Positions 49,623 through 56,981 of a DNA stretch of 64,000 nucleotides are shown in pieces. Source of the stretch: CAWDAQ01 sp963800325. GTDB taxonomy: Bacteria > Actinomycetota > Actinomycetes > Actinomycetales > Dermatophilaceae. The stretch is taken from NCBI GenBank assembly GCA_963800325.1, contig CAWDAQ010000006.1:186001-250000 (forward strand), read 5' to 3'. Position 1 is the stretch's first letter, and each line of letters starts with the position of its first letter. The translations under genes and the position numbers were made by a program. The notes below the pieces were generated by a model. The model worked only from the letters and a program-made list of their open reading frames with translations. It was not told where the DNA came from and did not search any database.

Positions 49623-51452
49623 TCAGACCCCCCGCAGGTCGAGGTCGACGACGTCCGGGGCGCCCTCGGTGAGGACGACGGGCACGCCCCAGTCCTGTTG
49701 GTACAGGTGGCAGGCGGCGTGCTCCGGGACCTGCCCGGTGTCCGGGTCGCCGTCGCACGCGGCGGCCTGGACGCTGACGTGGAGCACGCCGTCCCCGACC
49801 CGCTCGTCGAGGACGAGGTGCCGGCTGAGGCCGGGCGCGCTGCCCGCCCCGTCGCGCAGCAGCGCGTCGGGCGTGGCCGAGACCACGAGCCGGGTCGGGT
49901 CGCCCCACCGGTCGTCGAGGCGCTGCCCCGCGGGCGGGGTGAAGTCCACCCGCAGCCGGACCCGGCCGGGGGCCACCTCGGTCCGCGGCCGCCGGGTCCG
50001 GTGCGCCGGCCCGTCGACCCGGCCGGCGTGCTCGGGCAGGGGAACCCGGGTGAGCCGGTGCCCGGCGGACTCGACGACGACGAGGGCCGGGCGGTCGCCG
50101 GCGAGGTCGAGGAGGGCGTCGCTGGGCTCGGCGAGGCCCTCGGCCAGGGTGCTCACCTGCCCGGAGGCCGGCTCGTACCGGCGGATCGCGCCGTTGTAGG
50201 TGTCGCTGACCGCGACCGAGCCGTCCGGGAGGGCGGTGACCCCGAGCGGGTGCTGGAGCAGGGCGGTCGCCGCGGGTCCGTCCCGGTGGCCGAAGTCGAA
50301 CAGGCCCTGCCCGACGTGGGTGGTCACCGAGCCGTCGCGCCGCACCGAGCGGAGCGCGGAGGTCTCGGAGTCGGCGACCCAGACCCGCTCGCCGTCGCCG
50401 GAGACGGCGAGCCCGGACGGCTGGGCGAACCACCCGCCGTCCCCGGGGCCGTCGACGAGCCCCTCCGAGCTCGTCCCGGCGAGGACGCCGACCCTCCCGT
50501 CCACCGGGTCGGCGGCGAGGTCGAGGGTCCACAGCTGGTGGGTGCCGCCCATCGCCACGACGACGCGGCCGTCGAACCACGCGAGGTCGAAGGGGGTGGA
50601 CAGGTCCTGCTCCAGCGCCGGCCCGCCCCCGGTCCGCTCGCGCAGCTGGCGTCCGGTGCCGGCGAGCGGGACGAGCGCCCCGGTGGCGAGGACGAGCCCG
50701 AGGACCCGGTGCCCGGCCGCGTCGGCGACGAGCGCGTCGACGCCGACCTGGGCGGCCACGTCCCCGGGAAGGGCGAGCACCCCGTGCGGCTCGGCGAGCG
50801 CTTCCGGTCCCCCGTGCCGGCCGAGCTCGGTGGCGAGGTCGGCAGCGAGGTGGACGACCTCGTGGTGGGCGGTGTCGGTGAGGAGCACGGTGCCGTCGGC
50901 GAGCGCGGCGAGCTTTGCGGGGTAGCGCAGCGTCGTGCTCTGCGGCGGCGGCGGCGCGTACGGGGAGTCGCCGCGGCGCAGCGTGCCCCGCGCCTCGTGC
51001 TCGGCGACGAGGTCGGCCACGAGGGCGGCGAGGCCGGGGCCGTGGCCCTCCCCCGACATCGACGCGACGACGTACCCCTCCGGGTCGACCACCACGAGGG
51101 TCGGCCACGCCCGCGCGGTGTAGGCCGACCACGTGGCCAGCTCGGGGTCGTCGAGCACCGGGTGGTCGACGCCGTACCGCTCGACGGCGGCGGCCAGCGC
51201 GTCCGGGTCGGCCTCGTGGGCGAACTTCGGGGAGTGCACCCCGACGACGACGAGGGCGTCCCCGAACCGCTCCTCCAGGGGGCGGAGCTCGTCGAGGACG
51301 TGGAGGCAGTTGACGCAGCAGAAGGTCCAGAAGTCCAGGAGCACGACCCGGCCCCGGAGGTCGGCCAGCCGGAGGTCGGTGCCCCCGGTGCCCAACCAGC
51401 CGCGGCCGGTCAGCTCGGGTGCGCGCAGGCGGGGGCGGCGGTCGGGGGTCAC
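49623..51452 (-). CDS. Thioredoxin-like domain fused to NHL beta-propeller (NHLRC2 type)
   Basis: A 609-residue protein. Residues about 15-160 form a TlpA-like thioredoxin domain with redox Cys46/Cys49 in FWTFCCVNCLHVLDEL. Residues about 170-480 form an NHL propeller (repeats such as LAEPHGVLALPGDV, WFAQPSGLAVSGDGERVWVADS and LQHPLGVTALPDGSVAVSD). A C-terminal beta domain follows. The order matches human NHLRC2, whose bacterial homologues are uncharacterised. There is no signal peptide, so it is cytosolic. GTG 51452 is chosen to begin just before the domain. Confidence 0.88.
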   Translation of the reverse strand: MTPDRRPRLRAPELTGRGWLGTGGTDLRLADLRGRVVLLDFWTFCCVNCLHVLDELRPLEERFGDALVVVGVHSPKFAHEADPDALAAAVERYGVDHPVLDDPELATWSAYTARAWPTLVVVDPEGYVVASMSGEGHGPGLAALVADLVAEHEARGTLRRGDSPYAPPPPQSTTLRYPAKLAALADGTVLLTDTAHHEVVHLAADLATELGRHGGPEALAEPHGVLALPGDVAAQVGVDALVADAAGHRVLGLVLATGALVPLAGTGRQLRERTGGGPALEQDLSTPFDLAWFDGRVVVAMGGTHQLWTLDLAADPVDGRVGVLAGTSSEGLVDGPGDGGWFAQPSGLAVSGDGERVWVADSETSALRSVRRDGSVTTHVGQGLFDFGHRDGPAATALLQHPLGVTALPDGSVAVSDTYNGAIRRYEPASGQVSTLAEGLAEPSDALLDLAGDRPALVVVESAGHRLTRVPLPEHAGRVDGPAHRTRRPRTEVAPGRVRLRVDFTPPAGQRLDDRWGDPTRLVVSATPDALLRDGAGSAPGLSRHLVLDERVGDGVLHVSVQAAACDGDPDTGQVPEHAACHLYQQDWGVPVVLTEGAPDVVDLDLRGV

Positions 51453-51555
51453 GAGCGGCTCAACAGCGCGGCGTCCCCGTGCGATTCCCGCGCCCGCCCG
51501 CACCCGGTAAGCAGCAGCCGGGAAGCAGCAGCAGGGTGGCGCTGTTGCAGCGGCC

Positions 51556-52581
51556 ATGCCCACCGCCGCCCACGTCCCGCTGTCCGTCCTCGACCTCGCG
51601 CCGCGCTCGGCCGGCATGTCCCCCGCCGACGCGCTCGCCGCGAGCACCGAGCTGGCCCGGGAGGCCGACCGGCTCGGCTACCACCGGTACTGGATGGCCG
51701 AGCACCACGGCAGCGAGGCGTTCATGAGCTCGGCGACGTCGCTCCTGCTCGGTCACCTCGCCGAGCACACCGACGGCATCCGGCTCGGGTCGGGCGGGGT
51801 GATGCTGCCCAACCACGCCCCGCTCATGGTCGCCGAGTACTACGGCACGCTCGCGACCCTGCACGGCGACCGGTTCGACCTCGGGCTCGGCCGGGCCCCG
51901 GGCACCGACCCCCTCACCGCCGCGGCGCTGCAGCGCGGCGACGGGCGGCTGGACCGGTTCGCCCAGGACGTGCTCGACCTCGTCGGCTACCTCGCCCCCC
52001 GGGCCGAGGACGAGACCCGCCGGGTTCGCGCGATCCCCGGGGAGGGGACGGGCGTGCCGCTGTGGATGCTCGGGTCCTCCACGGGCGGGGCCCAGGTGGC
52101 CGCCGCCCTCGGACTGCCGTTCTCGTTCGCGTCCCACTTCGCGCCCGCGCAGATGCGCGAGGCGCTCGAGGTCTACCGGGGCTCGTTCCGGGCGGACGCC
52201 CCGACCGCACAGGTGGACCGACCCACGGTGATGGCCGGCGTCAACGTCCTCGTCGCCCCGACGCAGGCCGAGGCCGAGCACCTGTTCACGACGGCGCAGC
52301 TCATGGCCGCCCGGATCCGGACCGGCCGGCCGGCACCGCTGGACCCACCGGTCGACGACGTCACCGCGGTCGTCCCGCAGGACCTGCTGTCGATGATCGA
52401 CGACGCCCAGACGGTGCGTGCCGTGGGCACCCCCGAGTCGGTCGTCCCCGTGCTCGAGGGCCTCGTCGTCCGGTACGACCTCGACGAGCTCGTCGTGACG
52501 ACCTACACCCACGACCCCGCGATGCGACGCCGCTCGTACGCCCTGCTCGCGCAGGCGTGGGGGATCACGCCGCGCGCCTGA
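51556..52581 (+). CDS. LLM-class flavin-dependent oxidoreductase
   Basis: A 341-residue luciferase-like TIM-barrel enzyme of the single-component subgroup. It has LSVLDLAPRSAGMSPADAL near the start, YHRYWMAEHHGSEAF, RLGSGGVMLPNHAPLMVAE, FDLGLGRAPGTDP and WMLGSSTGGAQVAA. FMN or F420 is the likely cofactor; substrate unknown. The upstream 100 nt contain imperfect agcagc direct repeats but no clear ribosome site. Confidence 0.92.
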   Translation: MPTAAHVPLSVLDLAPRSAGMSPADALAASTELAREADRLGYHRYWMAEHHGSEAFMSSATSLLLGHLAEHTDGIRLGSGGVMLPNHAPLMVAEYYGTLATLHGDRFDLGLGRAPGTDPLTAAALQRGDGRLDRFAQDVLDLVGYLAPRAEDETRRVRAIPGEGTGVPLWMLGSSTGGAQVAAALGLPFSFASHFAPAQMREALEVYRGSFRADAPTAQVDRPTVMAGVNVLVAPTQAEAEHLFTTAQLMAARIRTGRPAPLDPPVDDVTAVVPQDLLSMIDDAQTVRAVGTPESVVPVLEGLVVRYDLDELVVTTYTHDPAMRRRSYALLAQAWGITPRA

Positions 52582-52641
52582 GACCGTCCCGGGGTGGCGG
52601 GGAGGACCAGGTCAGGGGCTGGTCGGTGCCGGTGCGGCCGG

Positions 52642-53454
52642 TCAGAGCCGCCGGTCGCCGAGGACCGGGAACGCCTCGCGTGCCTTCGCGACCTCGGCGG
52701 GGTCGATGTCGACGCTGAGGACCTCCTCGTCCTCCCCGGCCTCGGCGATGACCTCCCCGGTCGGGGAGACGACCTGGGAGTGACCGCCCATCTCGAACCC
52801 GGCGTGGGTGCCGGAGGTGTTGCAGGCGAGGACGAACGCCTGGTCCTCGATGGCCCGGGCGCGGCCGAGCAGCGACCAGTGCGCGACGCGGGCCATGGGC
52901 CACGCCGCCGGGCAGACGAAGGCCTCGACGCCGGAGTCGACCTGGGCGCGGTACAGCTCGGGGAAGCGCAGGTCGTAGCACGTGGACAGCCCGACGGTGA
53001 GCGCCGGGTCGGCGGGCGCCGGGGGCACCTTCACCGTGACGAGCTTCTTGCCGGCCTCCATCAGCTTGGGCTCGCCGGACCCGAAGCCGAACCGGTGAAT
53101 CTTCCGGTAGGTCGCCATGAGCGTCCCCTCCGGGCCGAAGACGATCGAGGTGTTCCACAGGTCGCGGCCCTCGGGACCGCGTACGCCGTCCCGGCCCCGC
53201 TCGACGATGGACCCGGCGTGGAGGACGGCCTCGATGTCGGCCGCGGCGCCCGCCATCGCGGTGGCGACCGGCCCGCGCACCGACTCCGCCCGCCGCGCCC
53301 AGCCCCGGTAGTCGAACCCGCCCATCGGCCAGAGCTCGGGCAGGACGACGAGGTCGTGGCCCCGCTGCGCCCGGACGAGGTCGACGACCCGCCGGGTTCG
53401 CTCGGGCACCGACTCCTCGTCGCCGTACCCGAGCTGGATCAGGGCCACCTTCAT
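52642..53454 (-). CDS. Carbon-nitrogen hydrolase (nitrilase superfamily)
   Basis: A 270-residue amidase-fold enzyme with an intact catalytic triad: Glu40 (VVLPELWPMGG), Lys118 (ATYRKIHRFGF) and Cys159 (GLSTCYDLRFPEL). It resembles omega-amidase/N-carbamoyl-type members; substrate not determined. GAGGAGG lies 6 nt upstream of ATG 53454. It starts 14 nt after the CtaG/CopD gene stop and may be cotranscribed with it. Confidence 0.92.
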   Translation of the reverse strand: MKVALIQLGYGDEESVPERTRRVVDLVRAQRGHDLVVLPELWPMGGFDYRGWARRAESVRGPVATAMAGAAADIEAVLHAGSIVERGRDGVRGPEGRDLWNTSIVFGPEGTLMATYRKIHRFGFGSGEPKLMEAGKKLVTVKVPPAPADPALTVGLSTCYDLRFPELYRAQVDSGVEAFVCPAAWPMARVAHWSLLGRARAIEDQAFVLACNTSGTHAGFEMGGHSQVVSPTGEVIAEAGEDEEVLSVDIDPAEVAKAREAFPVLGDRRL

Positions 53455-53468
53455 CGACGTCCTCCTCA

Positions 53469-55445
53469 TCATGTGCTCCGGCCGGCCCGGCGGGCCAGCT
53501 CGGCGTTGTACGCGGCGAGCTCGGCGTCGCCGTCGCGGTCGGCCTGGCGGTCGTGTCGAGCGGTCTCGAGACGGTCCGACCTCAGCCATTGGACCGTAAC
53601 CACGAGGGCGAGCACCAGCGAGGGCACCTCCCCGATGCCCCACGCGATGGCACCGCCGGTCCGCTGGTCCGCGACGAGGTCGCGCACCCAGGGCAGGTGG
53701 ACGGCGGTGAAGAACCCCGGCGCGAGCAGGGTGGTGCTGCCGGTGAGGACGACCCCGAAGAAGGCGTGGAACGAGATCGTCGCGAACAGGACGACGAGCA
53801 GGATCGGCGGGGCCCAGCGCCGCGGCCCGGGGTCGGTGCCGATGAGCACCCAGACGAACAGGTAGCCCGAGAGCAGGAAGTGCAGGGTCATCAGGACGTG
53901 CCCGGTGTGGTGGCGCAGCGCGAGCTCGAACAGCGGGCTGAAGTAGAACACCGCGAGGCCGAGGACGAACACCGCGGAGGCGACGACGGGGTTGGCCAGG
54001 ACCGCGAGCCAGCGGGAGTGGAGGAGGCCGAGCAGGACCTCGCGCGGGCCGATGGTGCGGTCCTTCCGCGCCGGGAGGACCCGCAGGGCGAGGGTCACCG
54101 GGGCGGCCGGGACGAGCAGGAGCGGGACGATCATCGCGACCGTCATGTGCATGACCATGTGTCCGGAGAACAGGACCTTGCCGTAGACCCCGGGCGCGCC
54201 GCTCGTCGCGTAGACGAACACCGCCCAGCCCAACGCCCACACCCCGGCCCGCCACCACGGCCAGGCGTCCCCCCGGCCGTGCAGCCGCCGGGCGGCAGCG
54301 ACGTACCAGCCGACCATGACGGCCGCGACGGCGAGCCAGAGCCAGTCGATCGTCCACGCCGACCACCACGTGCTGCCGGTGACCGGCCCCGGGTCGTCGA
54401 AGCCGGTGAGCGTGTAGGCCATCGACGACGGCGGGGCGAGGGCCTCCGCCGACGGGGACGGGGTCCGGGACAGGGCCACCCCCGCGCCCATCGCGACGCC
54501 CATGAGGAGAAGCTCGGCCGCGGCGAGACGGAGGAACGCCCGGGCGTCGTCCCCCCGCTCCCGCAGCCGCCGGACCGCGACGCCCCGCTGGCGCCAGCCG
54601 AGGATGCCGAGGGCGGTGACCGCGAGGACCTTGACGGCGAGGACGGCGCCGTAGGACGAGAGCAGGTCCGCGGGCGCGGCGACGGCGAGCCAGGCCGCGA
54701 GCAGCCCGGACCCGAGCAGGGCGGCGAACGCCCAGCCGGCGAGCACCGAGTACCGGGCGACGGTGACCCCGAGGTGGCGGCCGAGCGCCGGCCGGAGCAC
54801 GACGAGGGCCAGCAGGCCGCCCACCCAGACGGAGGCGGCGACGAGGTGGACCGCCAAGGTGTTGACCCCGCTCATGTGGTCCCGGCTCGTCGCGGCGTGG
54901 CCGGCGAGCGCGAGCGGCAGCAGCGCGCCGACGGCGAGGGCGGCGGTCCACGCGATGGCCGCCGTGCGGCGGGCCAGGGCGGCGGCGACCGCGACGAGGA
55001 CGACGAGCGCGGTGCTGAGGACCTGCGCCCGGGTGGTGTCGAGCTCGAGGGCGAGGTCGGCCAGGCCCGACCAGTACGCCCCGTCCGTCAGCGGGAGCCC
55101 GGAGACGTCGGCGAAGCCGAGGAGCAGCCCGACGAGCCCGGCCAGGGCCCAGACCGCCGCCGTGGCGGACGCGGCCCGGGTCGCGAGCTCCCGGCGGTGG
55201 GTCCGGGTGGTCTCGGGGGTGAGGAACCCGGCGACGAGCAGGAGACCGACCGTGAGCGCCCCCGCGACGTCGTGGACGACCCGGACGAGGGGGATCGACC
55301 AGCGCACGAGCGGGCCGGGGTCGCCGAGCACGTACGGGGTCACGGCGCCGCCGAGCCCGGCGGCGAGCGCAGCCGCGAGGAGCCCGGCGCCCGCCACCGC
55401 GACGGCGGGCACGGCCGGGATCGGGCCACGACGAGGGGTCGGCAT
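53469..55445 (-). CDS. CopD-CtaG fusion: copper/cytochrome oxidase assembly membrane protein
   Basis: A 658-residue protein with about 16 hydrophobic segments. The first half is CopD-like (VHDVAGALTVGLLLVAG, DHMSGVNTLAVHLVAASVWVGGLLALV); the second half is CtaG_Caa3-like (GVYGKVLFSGHMVMHMTVAM, HHTGHVLMTLHFLLSGYLFVWVL). The many His residues at membrane faces are expected copper ligands. The fused form is typical of actinobacteria and serves copper delivery to haem-copper oxidase. A charged Arg/Asp C-terminus (from about 620) is cytosolic. ATG 55445 is 6 nt after TACGCT. Confidence 0.92.
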   Translation of the reverse strand: MPTPRRGPIPAVPAVAVAGAGLLAAALAAGLGGAVTPYVLGDPGPLVRWSIPLVRVVHDVAGALTVGLLLVAGFLTPETTRTHRRELATRAASATAAVWALAGLVGLLLGFADVSGLPLTDGAYWSGLADLALELDTTRAQVLSTALVVLVAVAAALARRTAAIAWTAALAVGALLPLALAGHAATSRDHMSGVNTLAVHLVAASVWVGGLLALVVLRPALGRHLGVTVARYSVLAGWAFAALLGSGLLAAWLAVAAPADLLSSYGAVLAVKVLAVTALGILGWRQRGVAVRRLRERGDDARAFLRLAAAELLLMGVAMGAGVALSRTPSPSAEALAPPSSMAYTLTGFDDPGPVTGSTWWSAWTIDWLWLAVAAVMVGWYVAAARRLHGRGDAWPWWRAGVWALGWAVFVYATSGAPGVYGKVLFSGHMVMHMTVAMIVPLLLVPAAPVTLALRVLPARKDRTIGPREVLLGLLHSRWLAVLANPVVASAVFVLGLAVFYFSPLFELALRHHTGHVLMTLHFLLSGYLFVWVLIGTDPGPRRWAPPILLVVLFATISFHAFFGVVLTGSTTLLAPGFFTAVHLPWVRDLVADQRTGGAIAWGIGEVPSLVLALVVTVQWLRSDRLETARHDRQADRDGDAELAAYNAELARRAGRST

Positions 55446-55451
55446 GGGACA

Positions 55452-55457
55452 AGCGTA
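55452..55457 (-). promoter_or_regulatory. -10 element TACGCT for the CopD-CtaG gene
   Basis: On the minus strand TACGCT is followed by TGTCCC and ATG 55445, a 6-nt spacing; it lies only 2 nt from the opposing -10 box. Confidence 0.65.
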
Positions 55458-55459
55458 AG

Positions 55460-55465
55460 TAGGGT
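55460..55465 (+). promoter_or_regulatory. -10 element TAGGGT for the mycothiol enzyme gene
   Basis: TAGGGT is followed by GGGGGTC and ATG 55473, a 7-nt spacing. The two divergent starts are just 27 nt apart. Confidence 0.65.
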
Positions 55466-55472
55466 GGGGGTC

Positions 55473-56324
55473 ATGCCACTCCATCCGGCCGCACCAGAGG
55501 ACCTCGCCGATCTCGTCGACGCGTTCGCTCAGACCGGCCAGGCGGTCGTCGACCTGGGGCACGGGTGCCGCGAGGAGGACTTCGCGCGGCCCACGGACTG
55601 CCCCGGGTGGACGATCAAGGACCAGGTCTCCCACGTCGTCGGGTCCGAGCTGCGGATGACCGACGCGGCGCTGCCCGACGTCGAGGTCCCCGACTACCCG
55701 CACCTGCGCGACGAGGCGGCCCGCAGGCGGGAGCGGCCCGTCGAGCTGCGCCGGTCGCTGCCCGGGCAGGAGGTCGTCCACGAGCTCGAGAACGTGCTCG
55801 CACACCGGCTCACCACCCTGCGCCGGGCGGACACCACGCTCGACGACGAGGTCCCCGGCCCCCACGGCCCCACGCGGCTGGGCGACATCCTCCCGGTCCG
55901 GGTCGTCGACATCTGGACCCACGAGCAGGACATCCGTCATGCCCTCGGCCGCCCCGGCAACCTCGACTCCGGCGGCGCCGCGCTGTTCGTCGCCACGCTG
56001 TTCCGGCTGCTGCCACGCCTCGTCGCCAAGGACGCGGGCATCGAGCCCGGGCGCTCGGTGATCCTCGACGTCACCGGCCCGGTCGTGGGCCGGGCCGGCG
56101 CCCGGGTCGAGGTCGCGGACGGCCGACCGCGGGGCGTACCGCTGTTCAGCGGCCAGGGGCACGAGTCGCGTCCCGACGAGGACTGCACGACGATCACGCT
56201 CTCGACCGACTCGGTGGGCCGGCGCGCGGCCGGGCGCGGCGGCCTCGACGACATCCACTACAGCGTCGACGGGGACGAGGACATCGCCCGCCGCGTCCTC
56301 GAGGCCCTTCCCTTCACCCCCTGA
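55473..56324 (+). CDS. Maleylpyruvate isomerase family mycothiol-dependent enzyme
   Basis: A 283-residue protein. The N-terminal DinB-like metal-binding domain has TDCPGWTIKDQVSHVVGSE (first His ligand) and DIWTHEQDIRHALGRP (further His ligands); the C-terminal part resembles the mycothiol S-transferase C-terminal domain. These enzymes use mycothiol, the actinobacterial thiol. Its substrate is not known. It is divergent from the CopD-CtaG gene with face-to-face promoters. Confidence 0.9.
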   Translation: MPLHPAAPEDLADLVDAFAQTGQAVVDLGHGCREEDFARPTDCPGWTIKDQVSHVVGSELRMTDAALPDVEVPDYPHLRDEAARRRERPVELRRSLPGQEVVHELENVLAHRLTTLRRADTTLDDEVPGPHGPTRLGDILPVRVVDIWTHEQDIRHALGRPGNLDSGGAALFVATLFRLLPRLVAKDAGIEPGRSVILDVTGPVVGRAGARVEVADGRPRGVPLFSGQGHESRPDEDCTTITLSTDSVGRRAAGRGGLDDIHYSVDGDEDIARRVLEALPFTP

Positions 56325-56341
56325 CCGGCGGAGCCCCCGCG

Positions 56342-56386
56342 GCGTCCGCACGGATGGTCGCCGGGGCGCCGACTCCGCGGACGCAA
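56342..56386. repeat. Dispersed copy of the palindromic element
   Basis: A 45-nt sequence with arms gcgtccgc and gcggacgc. Its centre (ggatggtcgccggggcgcc) matches the reverse complement of the 62-bp repeats at 45.7 kb with few differences. It follows the mycothiol enzyme gene by 17 nt. Confidence 0.85.
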
Positions 56387-56425
56387 CCGGCGAAAGGCCC
56401 TGCGACGTCCGCAGTGAGGGCCGAT

Positions 56426-56455
56426 TTGCTTGTACGAGACAAGCAACACTATGGT
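56426..56455 (+). promoter_or_regulatory. MarR operator and promoter
   Basis: Perfect 8-bp arms ttgcttgt (56426-56433) and acaagcaa (56439-56446) with a 5-nt spacer. ttgctt doubles as a -35 box, 18 nt from the -10 box TATGGT (56450-56455). A second half-site caagcaag follows at 56465. The operator covers the core promoter, so binding would repress the regulator-pump operon. Confidence 0.8.
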
Positions 56456-56495
56456 TGTGTGCGTCAAGCAAGTTTTATCTGGAGAGGCCCCTGCC

Positions 56496-56981
56496 ATGGG
56501 TACCGACCCCCGCACGGCGAACGTGCTCGCCGACCAGCTCATCGGCCTGATGAAGCTGATGCACACGGTCCGCCAGCACGTCCCGCGCATCCACCCGGCG
56601 GTCGACCCGATCGCCTACCCCCTGCTCTTCCAGCTCTCCCAGGAGCCCCGCAGGGTCTCGGTGCTCGCCGAGTGCGTCCACTCCGACGTCTCGACCGTGA
56701 GCCGGCAGATCTCCACGCTCGTCACCCACCGCCTCGTGGCCAAGGTCCCCGACCCCGAGGACCGCCGGGCACAGGTGCTCACCCTCACCGACGAGGGGAC
56801 GGCCCTGCTCCGCGAGGTCCACGCGCAGCGGGGCCTGTGGTTCCAGTCCCTCCTCGCGGACTGGTCCGAGGCCGACATCGAGCAGTTCACGACCTACCTC
56901 GCCCGACTCTCCGGTGCGGTCGACGAGGCCCGCGCCAGCTATCTCCAGCCCTCCCCCGAACCTGTCACGGAGCCTTCATGA
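56496..56981 (+). CDS. MarR-family transcriptional regulator
   Basis: A 161-residue winged-helix regulator: dimerisation helices at each end, recognition helix in CVHSDVSTVSRQISTLVTH, wing DPEDRRAQVLTLTDEG. ATG 56496 is placed by GGAGAGG 8 nt upstream. A perfect palindrome over the promoter indicates autorepression. The stop overlaps the start of the efflux-pump gene (ATGA), a classic local-repressor/pump pair in which a pump substrate would release the repressor. Confidence 0.94.
   Translation: MGTDPRTANVLADQLIGLMKLMHTVRQHVPRIHPAVDPIAYPLLFQLSQEPRRVSVLAECVHSDVSTVSRQISTLVTHRLVAKVPDPEDRRAQVLTLTDEGTALLREVHAQRGLWFQSLLADWSEADIEQFTTYLARLSGAVDEARASYLQPSPEPVTEPS

Noticed and set aside
53553..55472. 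Long plus-strand frame opposite the CopD-CtaG gene
   Set aside because: Its translation is Arg/Glu/Gly-rich with no domain, whereas the minus strand encodes ordered membrane helices with conserved His motifs.
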